A DNA stretch of 64,000 nucleotides from Oncomelania hupensis (lineage: Eukaryota > Mollusca > Gastropoda > Littorinimorpha > Pomatiopsidae). The stretch is from the NCBI GenBank assembly GCA_036898135.1, contig CM072513.1, positions 88,007,340 to 88,071,339 of the forward strand. The letters are read 5' to 3'. This document shows, piece by piece, positions 1 to 10,900 of this stretch (the first letter of the stretch is position 1; each line of letters begins with the position of its first letter). Both the position numbers and the translations under genes were made by a program. The notes under the pieces were generated by a model. That model saw only the letters and a list, made by a program, of their open reading frames with translations. It searched no databases and was not told the origin of the DNA.

Positions 1-141
1 AAGGTCAAGGTCATTAGGGTCAATAGTTTGTGAAAGATGTTTTGCTCTATATCTCGAACACTGATGAACCAATTTGGGCGAGTTTTGGCATACACTGATA
101 GAAGTACTTCAACTCATGACCAATCATTCTATGGCAGTCTG

Positions 142-550
142 CAGGGGTGAGATTTAACCCAGGAGACTAACTAGCCCGCCGGGCTAGCTAGTAAGTAAAG
201 TGATGTAGCCCGCATGATTTTTAGGCAGCCCGACAATTACAATCGTTCACATATAAAACACAAATTTTGACAATACACGTAATTTGTAGCGGGTGTCTTT
301 TTCACAAACAAAGCAGACAGCGCGCTTGGCGCGAAAGGGAAGTAGGCAAAGGGAAATAACGCTCGCGTATGCTTCATACTTGTAGCAGACGAACAGTGAC
401 CTAAAAACGCCCTCACTTCGAACCGAGCTTCTAAAAGTCTGCAAGTATTATCATTTTTTTTAGGTCGCCAGGCGGGCTGGCTCAATTATAAAGTGAGGTC
501 GCCCGAGCCGGTTTTAAGTCGCCTCGGGCGACCGCTAAATCTCACTCCTG
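142..550. mobile_element. Small TIR element (409 bp)
   Basis: The ends are CAGGGGTGAGATTTA and, reversed, CAGGAGTGAGATTTA: 14 of 15 match. The 6-bp direct repeat AGTCTG lies at 136-141 and 551-556. The interior is rich in GCCCG/CGGGC motifs and has no transposase. The CAGGG start resembles hAT termini, but hAT elements normally duplicate 8 bp, so the superfamily is not settled. Confidence 0.65.
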
Positions 551-1025
551 AGTCTGTTAGTTGGTCGCTTTGTTGGTAAGTCGGTCGATTTTCACTTTTA
601 CACATTCAAAACACTTCTTTTACATATCCAAAAGTGAAAAACTAATTGTTGCTATTCAAATACTTTAATTAACACCGTTACTCTTCCTCTGTATACACTT
701 TCTCCAAAGTCAAGGTAACTGAGTTTCATCATTTTCGCTACACATTTTGTGCTGCATCTCAAAAGTGCCATGGGTTTTTATAAATTTTAGTTTGCAGATA
801 GATCAGATAAAGGCCAATCATTCTATTTTAGTTTACTTTCAATTGAAACAACAAAACAGAAAGTGAACATCTGAAATTGCTTTAGATCGGTATGTGTACA
901 TGTATCTGAAAATTCATTGGAATGACTTGTCATCTTGTCTATTGTTGGTCATACTATTGTGATATTTTTTGACTCACATCCCCCCCCCCCCCCCCCCCCC
1001 CTCGTCTCCTCCTTACCCCCTAAAA

Positions 1026-1083
1026 CGGTCCTGATTTGGCTCGGAAGAGTCCGCTGGACCTAAAGCAACAATAAATCAATCAA
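1026..1083 (+). mobile_element. 58-bp SINE/LINE 3'-end insertion
   Basis: The body starts CGGTCCTGATTTGGCTCGG, contains CTGGACCTAAAGCAACAA and ends in a TCAA-type tail. It is flanked by the 10-bp direct repeat CCCCCTAAAA (1016-1025 and 1084-1093). The same sequence recurs at 61597-61660 and, reversed, at 51978 and 63658. It therefore looks like a heavily 5'-truncated retrotransposed copy. Confidence 0.7.
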
Positions 1084-1094
1084 CCCCCTAAAAA

Positions 1095-1985
1095 CAAAAG
1101 TGTTGTGCATTTGTCCGCCGTCTGTGCAAAACTCGCAAGTACATTAATCATTTAATGTATATCAGAACCTATTTCAGCTATCACAATCAAACTTGGTAAG
1201 ATGGTGTATACCCATCATCCCATGAGACCTCATAAATGATCAGTGAATGAACGACTTCACTTCAAGGTCACAGGGTCGACAAATATTAGGCAAACATTGA
1301 CAATCTTTCACAAAAGCTCTTTTGTTTTCTAGGTTAATAATATTGAATTTATGATTCTTTGATGTGTGATAGTTTAATGAGACACACATTCTTTCCAAAT
1401 TTTGTCAGCTTCACTCCAAGACCAAGGTCACTGGATTTGTCCAAGTATATAGGTACTTTGAAGTGTCACCTTGTCCATAAACTATTAAGATAATTAAGTC
1501 CAATACTTGTTGTATAAAATAACTTTACAGAAGATAGATTGATCTTTCATATATGTTCTGTTTTTTATTTGATATTGAAGGTCAACATAATTTGAGGCCT
1601 TGCAAAAACATACAAATAGGTAATTGTACAATAGAATAGCTGTTTATTTTAACTCATAGTATGCAACAACATTGAGTTATTTGATCAGACATGCATTAGA
1701 GCTTACGTGAGTGTCAATGTCAGCCCAAGGTCAAGGTCACAGAAGGTCAAGGTCACTGAATGTCAAGGTCATCCCAACCTCACAATTTTGTTGGCCTAAT
1801 ACATCTTTTGTAGTTTATTTGATAGTACATGAGTGTATTTGGAGCCGGAGATCAAGGTCATCTCAAGGTCAAGAGCATAGAAATATCAAAGTTAGCATTA
1901 CTTTGCACTCATTTTCATGTTAAATATTGCGAGCTCTTTAAGGAACATGTGAGTCATATGGACTTTGCCCTTAAAGTTAATTTAT
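1095..1985 (+). repeat. AAGGTCA-rich dispersed repeat, copy A
   Basis: Starts with the GTCTGTGCAAAACTCGCAAG block and contains GATCAGTGAATGA, TTATTAATATTGAATTTATG and several TCAAGGTCA motifs, ending near CATGTGAGTCATATGG. The same succession of blocks is found at 13260-13413 plus 27127-28170 and at 45985-46030 plus 48010-48780. No coding capacity or clear termini are visible, so the class is unknown. Another fragment starts the window (1-30). Confidence 0.8.
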
Positions 1986-3559
1986 TTAAATTCTAATGTC
2001 GTATTGAACACTAGCTTTTTCCCAGTATTGACTACAATTCCAGTTAATCCTAGGATGAATGGGAATGCCAATAAACGCTAGTCCTATCCTATCCTATCCT
2101 ATCCTATCCTATCCCGTAACTCGGAGGTTGTAGGGGCACCACAGATGTTCGTTTAACCAGCGTACTCCATCTAGTCCAATTTTAAAATCACATTGGATTG
2201 CCATTCTTCATGTGACACATACATGTCTAAATATATTATAGAAAGGGCGCTCACTATCAAATCAATACTTCTATAAATGGCCAGGTAACACACTTTTATT
2301 AGAAAAATAATGTAAAACTCAGTTTTCGCAAAAAATGTGTCATTACTCTTTTAGTTCGAAATGAGTTGATTCTTTGGAGGTTGTGCTAAAGTCTTAGAAC
2401 AGAGATTATTAATCGGCTCGATCCGGCTGTTTAGGTTTGAAGTACAAGTGCTTCATTATGGCTAGTTTTTTGTCATGCATCAAACGTGCACTGATTGTTT
2501 GTGTTGAGCGTTGTTTATTTTAGAGTTGTTTTTTTTCTTCAAATATTCAGTGCATATAATATAGATTATTTTGCGGATGCTAGCATTGTTAATATTGATA
2601 AGGAATAAGGATTCATCGGTAGTGTATTCAACTTCGAGTTTATTTTTGGGGAGTTTGATGTTGAGACTATGGGCCTAGGAGTTTGTTAGTGATGGAACTT
2701 TGTGTGTGTTAGTGTTGGAACTTTTTGTGTGTTACTGTTAGTGTTGGAACTTTGTGTATGTGTTACTGTTAGTGATGGAACTTAGTGTGTGTTAGTGATG
2801 GAACTTTGTGTGTTGTCTTCTCTTGACTTAAAATGTTTGTGCTGTATGAATGGAACCAAAGATTATGTTACATGTAAAGTGAAAGATTACTTTAGATTAG
2901 TTAGATTGGATGATTGTATTCGAAAAGAGAGATGATATGAATGAACATCGAAGTTTGAAATCACACCCAATATTGGCGATACAGCGAACAGGAGTTAGAG
3001 ATGAGATGATACTTTGTAGATTAGGAAAGAGAATATGATTAGATGGTATAAGACTAAGAGTTTGTATAGGCTGTCACAGTTTGGAGACTGCAGTCTGTCA
3101 TAGTTTTAATTTTTTTAAATTGAAAGTGGCTTGATTTCCCCATGCGGGGGTGTTAGGGGGTTTCTGTATAAATACTACCCCCACTTTTTGGAAATGTAGT
3201 GCTATAAATTCCCACTGTCGCTATCTTTCTCATTTGTTCTTTCTCATTCCTATTTTGTTTTATCAATCTACTATACTATCTTCTTCGCTAGACCAGTCAC
3301 CTACCTCTTTTTCAAAACTCCTCATTTGTGTATGAGGACTGTTGGGTCAGCTTGGGAATATTGGACGCTTTCTGCCAAATGGTCACTAGGGCTTCCTATG
3401 ATACATTTAGCAATGTTGGCATTTTATATGTGTTTTATAATGATGTTTATGTTCTATTTTGTTTTTGTAAAGCTGGGTGGGGGTAGATAAATTAAGAGTA
3501 TAGCCTCAGTGTCCCCTGCGTGGGATGCCTTTGTTGTAAAGTGACCAGCTGGTGGAGTG

Positions 3560-3705
3560 CCTTCAGTGTTACCATTACAATTGTTTCAGCAGATCTTTTA
3601 TATGGATCAGAGGTGAATCCTCTTTCAACCAAGTTGTGGTCCTGATTTTGTGGTCTTGATTCGGCTCTTTGTAGTCCCATGGACCCTGTAAGCAATGAAT
3701 AATTA
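3560..3705 (+). repeat. Dispersed SINE-like repeat (pair with 56329-56480)
   Basis: Contains GTGGTCCTGATTTTGTGGTC, CTCTTTGTAGTCCCATGG and CCTGTAAGCAATGAATAA; the reverse complement of the same succession occurs at 56329-56480 with about 80% agreement by eye. It shares the GGTCCTGATT core with the short SINE ends. Termini and class are not defined. Confidence 0.6.
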
Positions 3706-5839
3706 ATTTGGCTTGCTTATGCCTGATTGGAAAGCTGACAAAACTTCAGACCTTGGAATTCCATTGTGCTAAGTTCAGTGCAAAGTGTTTATGTCTGTTA
3801 ACCCTAAACAAAGGCGTAAAAATAAACAAGAAGAATAAATCAATAATATTTTGTTTAATTACAATCTACCAACATGAACAACTTTAATAACGATATAAAA
3901 ATGCATTCCTTTTGACTAGTCATATTTCTTGGTATTAAAAAAAACTCTGATGTTCTAATTTTGATTGCCATTGTGCTATTTTGGTGTTTGGGTTGACTTA
4001 ACACGAGGCCAGTTGGCAGCCATCTTTGAAGGTATCATCCTCTTTACATCAACACTGCAAGCTGCTCAGCTGTGTAGGGGAAGAAAGAGAGAGAGAGAGA
4101 GAGGGGGGGGGAGAGACGGGATGGGTGTGGGGTGAAATAGAAGAAAAGGAAATGGGATGTTTGTTAGTCCCAGTAGGAGGAGAGAAGGAGAAGGGGAAGA
4201 AGACGTTGTTTGGCTGCCAGTGAGTTTGTCTACTTCAAATACCCAACCTGGGCTGAATAGATGACGACGTGTTGCAGGGAGAATAGTGGAGGGAAGGGAG
4301 AGGGCGGGGATGAGTGGAAGGGGGAAAACAGCGGGGAGGGGTGGAGGTGGGAGCCTCCAGGCTGTTCCATCAAGGTGGCCGCTTGACTAGGCAGAAAGTA
4401 GTCCCTAGTTGTATGTAGGTCAGATAATTATTGTAAAGGATTTCCATCTCATCCCCACCCTCCCCGACAAGGCCTCATAAACAAAGGTCAGAGAGAGGTA
4501 GGCTAGCATGCCAGGCATTAGGAGGAGGAAAGTGTGAGTGGGGTACCGTAAGTAGGGGGGGGGGATAAGGAGAGGGGAGGGGGCTTTCCCATTAACAGCA
4601 TTGATCAGTACTCGAACTCTGGAATGACAGCCATGCTTTGTGTCATCTTGGCGGTGGCTGTTGAGTTTACTGCACCCCCTCCCTCCACCCGACATTCTGC
4701 CTGCCACCATCACCACCACCACCACCACTACTGCTACCTCCCACCTCACCTTTACTCCAACCCATCCCATTTCTTCCTTCCTTCCTTTAAGCCCCACTCC
4801 ACCCTATTTATTGACAGTCCCCCTTTCCTTTTCACATCCCCAGCCCTTTCTTGCTCTCCCTGTCCCCTCCACCACCCACTCTCATCACCCCCCACCCCTT
4901 TCTTTTCTCCTTTGTCTTTCCTCCCCCCAACCCCCTTTCCCTCCCTGTGACCCTTCTCTCACCCTTCTCTGCTGTCCCAGTCCCTTCCCCACCTTTATAT
5001 TCCATTTTGAAATGGCAAGCCTACTAAGGTCTGACATTTTCAGCCATCTGTTACAATGTCAATTTTAGGCTGATAATGAATGGTTTGATGAACTGAGAGG
5101 AATGAGGAATTACTTAAGAAAATGTACTTTTGGGTCTGATGTGTAATTACTAAATATACATTTTTAGTGGGACATTATTTCTGATCCGGCTAATTGTTTG
5201 GAAAAAAACAACAAATGGTCACAGTTATGCCGTAATTTAGCCTTTATTTTAAGGTATATTTTTAAGGTGTAGTGCTTTTTTTTTTCTGTCCTTCTCTATT
5301 GTTTTGTTTCTTGTTTTGTGCGTGTGTTTGTGAAAAAACTGACTGTGAGAGTGTGGCCTGTATTTTAACATGCTGCCTGTCACACAACTGTACAGTCAGA
5401 CCCAATGAAGATGATAACAGCAGCATCTGCATAATTTATGCTCAAACATTTTTGCTTTGTTTTCTTTGGTATTGTGTCTCTTACGTAGGACAGACGTAAG
5501 TTTTGCTTTCAGAGCTTGCTAGTTTTTATTTGATTCCTAACATTTTGTGCATCTGGTGGGTTTTGTGCATCTGGTGGAGTTGGTCTACCAGAGCTAGTTT
5601 ATTTGATTTCTCACATTTTGTGCACTCTAGGAGTCCACTCTTTTCTGTTGCTTTTATTTTAAGGTCTGGGTCATGCTGCTCTTTTAATCCTGTTTCACAT
5701 TTATTGTTATGTCTCCCTCTCACACCCTTCACCCCTCGTAAACCTCTCTTCTTCTCCCTTCCTCTCTTTCATTTTGATGCTGTTTTTAGGAAAAATTTAC
5801 TTTCCTTCTTTTTTTTTTTCTTTTTTCTCTCCTTCCCCC

Positions 5840-5945
5840 CCCCCCTCCCCCCCCTCTCTCTCTCTCTCTCTCTCTTCCTCCCTTGTTTCCATTTTACTCT
5901 CTTCTCTCTCTCTCTCCCTCTCTTTCTCTCCCTCTCAACTCTCTC

Positions 5946-6006
<61 letters not shown>

Positions 6007-6095
6007 CTTCCTCCTCCTTTGTTTCCATTTTACTCTCTTCACTCTCTCTCTCCCTCTCTTTCTCTCCCTCTCAGCTCTCTCTCTCTCTGTCTCAG
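5840..6095. repeat. CT microsatellite
   Basis: Long (CT)n with CCTC/TTTC interruptions. It opens long serine/leucine reading frames that have no biological meaning. An ATT array follows at 6341-6394. Confidence 0.9.
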
Positions 6096-6341
6096 TCCTT
6101 TTTCTTCTTTGGTGATTAATAAGGTGTCATGTTTACTTTGTGCACTTTTCACAATGATGTATTATAAAAATGTCCACAGTGGATGTGTCTGCTGGTGTAG
6201 AATGACACAAGCTTGTAGTTTTGATCTTACCTGTAGTCTGTGGAAGATTTTAAAAGTGTTAAGAAGGAGATGGGGGAGGGGTGGTGGAGATGGAGGTGGG
6301 GGAGGGGGGAGTGAGAGGGGAAGGGAATTGGGTATGTATGT

Positions 6342-6394
<53 letters not shown>

Positions 6395-7108
6395 GTGATG
6401 GATTTGTATGTTGCAAAAACAATGAACTGGATATTTGTTGTTGTGATTAATGTAGAATGGCTGATAGATATCATTTTGAGTGAATCAGTGAATTATATTT
6501 TGAGCATCTTATTGAACTGACTGCAAGTTTATTTATGAATTTCTTTTGTTGAGATAATTGTTTTCTGATGCATGGAGCAGGCCAATGTATGTGGAAAACA
6601 GCTCAAGTTTAATGCGGAACAGTCTGGGATTTGTTCTTCAATTTGAAGGTTGTTTCTTTCATTCAGTTTTTATTTTAGGCTGTGCAGTTTACCCTTAGGA
6701 AACCTGGCAAATAAAGGCGACAAATTTGATACCACTTGTTTGTTTTATTTTCTCCTCATTGTGCCAGCTTCCACCCACTGTGGTGAAACTTCTGTTGTTT
6801 TCTTAAGTGACAGTGCAGCAATCGCAGTGCAATCCATCCAAAATTTGAGGAATTGAGACTTGGCTGACCAAAGAATGTTCTGCCAAGCAATCCATGAATT
6901 TGTCAGTTGGTGTGAGATAGATTGTTCTGGGTAGTGTGTTCTTGTATCGAGCTTTGCTAGGAATGTAAAAGTGGTTGTTCTGTGGGTATTTGTATATTAG
7001 TAGTCTCTCTTGCTATCTACCTACCTAAATCCCTCAGCCTGTCGGGGAGAGCATAGGGATGTTGTCATGGAGAGTTTTCGACACTTTTGATCTTTTTGTT
7101 GCTGTTGT

Positions 7109-7743
7109 CATGATAGGTAACATGTCCAGTGCTGTCCATGGTTTGACATCTGTCCATCATGATAGATAACATGTTCAGTGCTGTCCATGGTTTGACATCT
7201 GTCCATCATGATAGATAACATGTTCAGTGCTGTCCATGGTTTGACATCTGTCCATCATGATAGATAACATGTCCAGTGCTGTCCATGGTTTGACATCTGT
7301 CCATCATGATAGATAACATGTTCAGTGCTGTCCATGGTTTGACATCTGTCCATCATGATAGATAACATGTTCAGTGCTGTCCATGGTTTGACATCTGTCC
7401 GCCATGATAGGTAACATGTTCAGTGCTGTCCATGGTTTGACATCTGTCCATCATGATAGGTAACATGTTCAGTGCTGTCCATGGTTTGACATCTGTCCGT
7501 CATGATAGATAACATGTTCAGTGCTGTCCATGGTTTGACATCTGTCCGTCATGATAGATAACATGTTCAGTGCTGTCCATGGTTTGACATCTGTCCATCA
7601 TGATAGGTAACATGTTCAGTGCTGTCCATGGTTTGACATCTGTCCGTCATGATAGGTAACATGTTCAGTGCTGTCCATGGTTTGACATCTGTCCGTCATG
7701 ATAGGTAACATGTTCAGTGCTGTCCATGGTTTGACATCTGTCC
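7109..7743 (+). repeat. 49-bp minisatellite (13 copies)
   Basis: About 13 near-identical 49-bp units beginning CATGATAGATAACATGTTCA and including GCTGTCCATGGTTTGACATC. Variation is limited to a few positions (GGT/GAT, TCC/TTC, CAT/CGT/CGC). The array ends 150 bp before the acceptor of the MTA exon at 7893. Confidence 0.95.
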
Positions 7744-7892
7744 ACTCATTCTTTTTCATCCCTCCTCACCAGCCTCCTTCCACCGTGGCTTTGCTGAATT
7801 CCCAATTCCTGCCCTTCCCCTCCCCTCATATTCCTCCCCCACCCGTTCTTACTACAAATATTTATGACCCAAATGCTTGTGTGTGTATTCAG

Positions 7893-7961
7893 GTAATCAA
7901 CTGGAAGATGAACAAGAGCGGTCGGAAAGGAAAACCACCCCAAAAAGCAGCAACAATCCTT
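7893..7961 (+). CDS. MTA: MTA exon a (BAH linker region)
   Basis: A 69-bp exon between a pyrimidine-poor acceptor (ATTCAG) and donor GTAAGT. It enters in phase 2 (first two bases finish a codon) and encodes [22 protein letters not shown] plus one base. This acidic/polar stretch corresponds to the variable loop inside the BAH domain of MTA proteins, just after the RRRDIS-type block. Its last base joins the next exon to make serine, which supports the call. No conserved block lies inside the exon itself, so its borders rest on phase and position. Confidence 0.75.
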
Positions 7962-10900
7962 GTAAGTACATGACATGTCAAATTGCTTGTCGGGTATTTG
8001 CTCCACATCATCACTAAATATTGATTTTTGTGTGTGCTGTTGATGTTATGGTTTCTTTGTCATGATATTATAGCAGTGTCAGTGTCGGTGTATTTGAACA
8101 TTTCTATTGATTGCTTTTCATGTTTGTTGTCAGCGCAATATGTTACAGAGATACTATCATGATTGTACCCATTGTAAGGTTGTTGTCAAGTGTGCACGTA
8201 CTAGTTTTTGTGTTTGAAATTTATGTAGGGTCACGCATCGTAGGATATTAAAGTTTAGCGTGCTCTAGTAATGAAGGAGCAGGAGTTAGTTATAAATGGC
8301 ATTTTTGCCATTGTTGCAAATTCAAAGCATCTGTTTGTGTATGCATGAGTGTGGGTGTGTGTGTGTTCATTTCATTTTTCGTTTAGGTTACATGAAATAT
8401 GACGCTCCTCCTTCTTTCCTCCACCCCCCCCCCCTTCTTCCCAAGCCCATTTCTCTCTCCCCCCCCCACCCCTTCTTCCCAAGCCCATTTCTCCCCCCCC
8501 CTCTTCCCAAGCCCATTTCTCTCCCTCCCCCCCTTCTTCCCAAGCCCATTTCTCTCCCCCCCCCCTCTCCCTGCTTCCCCCAACTCCATTTGCTATCATA
8601 CCTGCATACACACAAAATCCCATCAGATTATTTTTTTTCCAGTTCCAGGGAGCTTGAATAGCTAGTTGTTTGGAACTTGGAGTGAAACCATATCGTCCAA
8701 GACGCTCACTTGATGAAAGCTAGCTTGTTGTGTCAGACCTTGGACCATGGAGTGGTACCTTTGAGCATAGGTTATGGATTTGTTGCTTTGCTGCATGTCA
8801 ACATAAATCACTCTTATCATGCCCAGGTGAGGTAGTGACAAACGCCCCTATTTATTTAATGTACCGTTGTTGTTTATTGATTTAACCATTAACGTCTTAT
8901 TTCTCTCTTGTCTTAGCACCCACACCGGAAACACAGAACGGTACAGAAAACAGCAATAACAGCAATGGCAACGATGACAACAGCAGCAGCAAAGACAGCA
9001 CGGGCAAGGATAGCATTGGGAAAGATAGCACAGGCAAGGACAGCACAGGCAAGGATAACATCGGGAAAGACTGCACCGGCAAGGACAGCACAGGCAAGGA
9101 TTGTATCGTAAAAGATAACACAGGCAAGGATTACATCGGTAAAGATTGCACAGGCAAGGATAACATCGGTAAAGATTGCACAAGCAAGGATAGCGTCGGG
9201 AAAGATTGCACAGGCAAGGACAGCATGGGCAAGGATATCGCAAGCAAAGACAAAAGCGGCAACGGTAACAACAACAGCACGTCGCCAACGGAGGACGGGG
9301 AGCCCAAGCCTTTCTGTGATATACCAGAGAAACAGCGGCATCAGCTGAAGCACCGAGAACTGTTTTTGTCTCGACAGGTGGAGACCCTGCCTGCCACGCA
9401 CATCCGCGGCAAATGTGTAGTCACGCTACTCAATGAGACAGAGAACCTCCTATCCTACCTCAACAAAGAGGTCAGTGTGCCTGGCATGTCTGTTTATGTT
9501 TGTTACAGTGTTGGATGTGTGATATATGTTATTGTGTTGTATTATATTATGTCATATAGTCATCCTAGCCATTAAGTGCATGGGGGAGGGGGAGGGAACC
9601 TTAGAATTAGAGTTTGGATTGGCACTTATAAAATAAATAATAATTATTATTAATCATCATCATCATCATTATTATCATTATTGTTGTTATTTTAGAAGAA
9701 GAACAAATTATGTTAATAGCAGAAGTCCTGTTAAAAAGGGTGAAGCATCAGATGACAAGATTCTCGCGGCATGAGTTTTGTCTCGGAGTTACAGTCCATA
9801 TGCTCAATTGTAATGGAATTCATATTCATAGCAGTAGGGTATCTATTCCCAGAATTTGGAGTTGTCACATTGACTGAGTCAGGTTATGTGATTTACCTTG
9901 GTATATTTCCAACAGCATCCCTTCTTGAGCTTACTGGAGTTGAAGTTGAAGAAAATTTGAAATGAAGTCACTGAGTTGAATGGAAATGGGAATCTAGGTG
10001 AGTTGATTTCAACAGTATCATAAATCATGATCAAGGCTTAGAACTTTCTCACATTTATGATCAAATACTGTTGAAATCAACTCGCCCGGATTCCCATTTC
10101 CATTCAAGTCGGTGACTTCATCTCACATTTTTTCTTCTTTTAAAACTTTTAATCAACATTTTAAAACTTCAACTTCAGTAGAGTGAAGAAAGCGGTGTGA
10201 AGATGTCGAAACTTACCAAGGTATATCATAGAATCCAGAGTCAACGTAACACCTACCACTCAATATAAATATTCTTAGTCAAGTCAACTGATCTGTATTT
10301 CATCTATATTTAAAAAAAATAAGAAAATTGTTGTTCTTCAACAGTACTAGAAGGTGGGAGCAACAGCTAATTCTGTTTTGTTCTTTGCTGGACCCTTGTG
10401 TTGATATCAACACTGAACAGGCCATTGGGCACTAAACAGGCCACCTTGATGCTAGCTGAGTGTCGGAGATCTATCAATCATAGGCTGGGTGTAGTCCTGT
10501 ACGCCCTCAACAGCCTCTGTCACTCACACTGTGGTCAGCATTGCTTTTGGGCCCACTACCTATAGGTATAACCCTAGTAACAGCCCCATAACGACAAACG
10601 GTCTATTGGAAAACACAGTTATTGGTTGGACTGTGAAGTTCTCTATGCACGTAGGTTTTAGGAATATGTTTGTTTGACTTCTGTTTGCACACACATGCAT
10701 TCAGAGATTAGGTGTTTCTGACTGTGCGTTTTTTGACTGTTGCTTTCACATGGCTTCACTTTTTAAAAATCATTTCAGTATGCAACAAGATAAAATTAAA
10801 CAAGCGCACATGGTCACCGGCACTGTGGATTGACTGAAATTATTATTTCTGGTATCATGCGTTTTGCATTCATTTGTAAATGATGTGATGTATCCAATAT

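Larger units (their letters stand above)
1..7892 (+). other. MTA intron (5' part outside the window): repeats only
   Basis: No BAH-domain exon (RVGDYVYFEN, RIEELNK or RRRDIS type blocks) could be found, so the first exons lie upstream. The stretch holds a 409-bp TIR element, a poly-C run (about 981-1001), a tiny SINE end, an AAGGTCA-rich repeat (1095-1985), CCTAT pentamers (2073-2114), a TGTGTTAGTGATGGAACTT imperfect repeat (2690-2815), a SINE-like repeat (3560-3705), a GA tract (4081-4115), a C/T-rich stretch (4660-5000), a CT microsatellite (5840-6095), ATT repeats (6341-6394) and a 49-bp minisatellite. Confidence 0.7.

Noticed and set aside
4420..5068. Long open frames on both strands (up to 142 codons)
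   Set aside because: C/T-rich low-complexity sequence; proline/serine/histidine runs without domain or splice support.
5503..6450. 315-codon open frame
   Set aside because: Created by CT and ATT microsatellites; serine-leucine and leucine runs only.
1..7892. Expected first MTA exons (BAH domain start)
   Set aside because: I looked for the conserved blocks of the BAH N-terminus in all frames of the + strand and found none; these exons most likely lie before the window.
8296..8665. Open frames on both strands in the C/T tandem repeat
   Set aside because: Repeat-derived; intronic, with no conserved sequence.
8848..9401. Cysteine-rich or alanine-rich frames opposite the MTA repeat exon
   Set aside because: Mirror images of the 15-bp coding repeat; the + strand is proven coding by the conserved BAH end.
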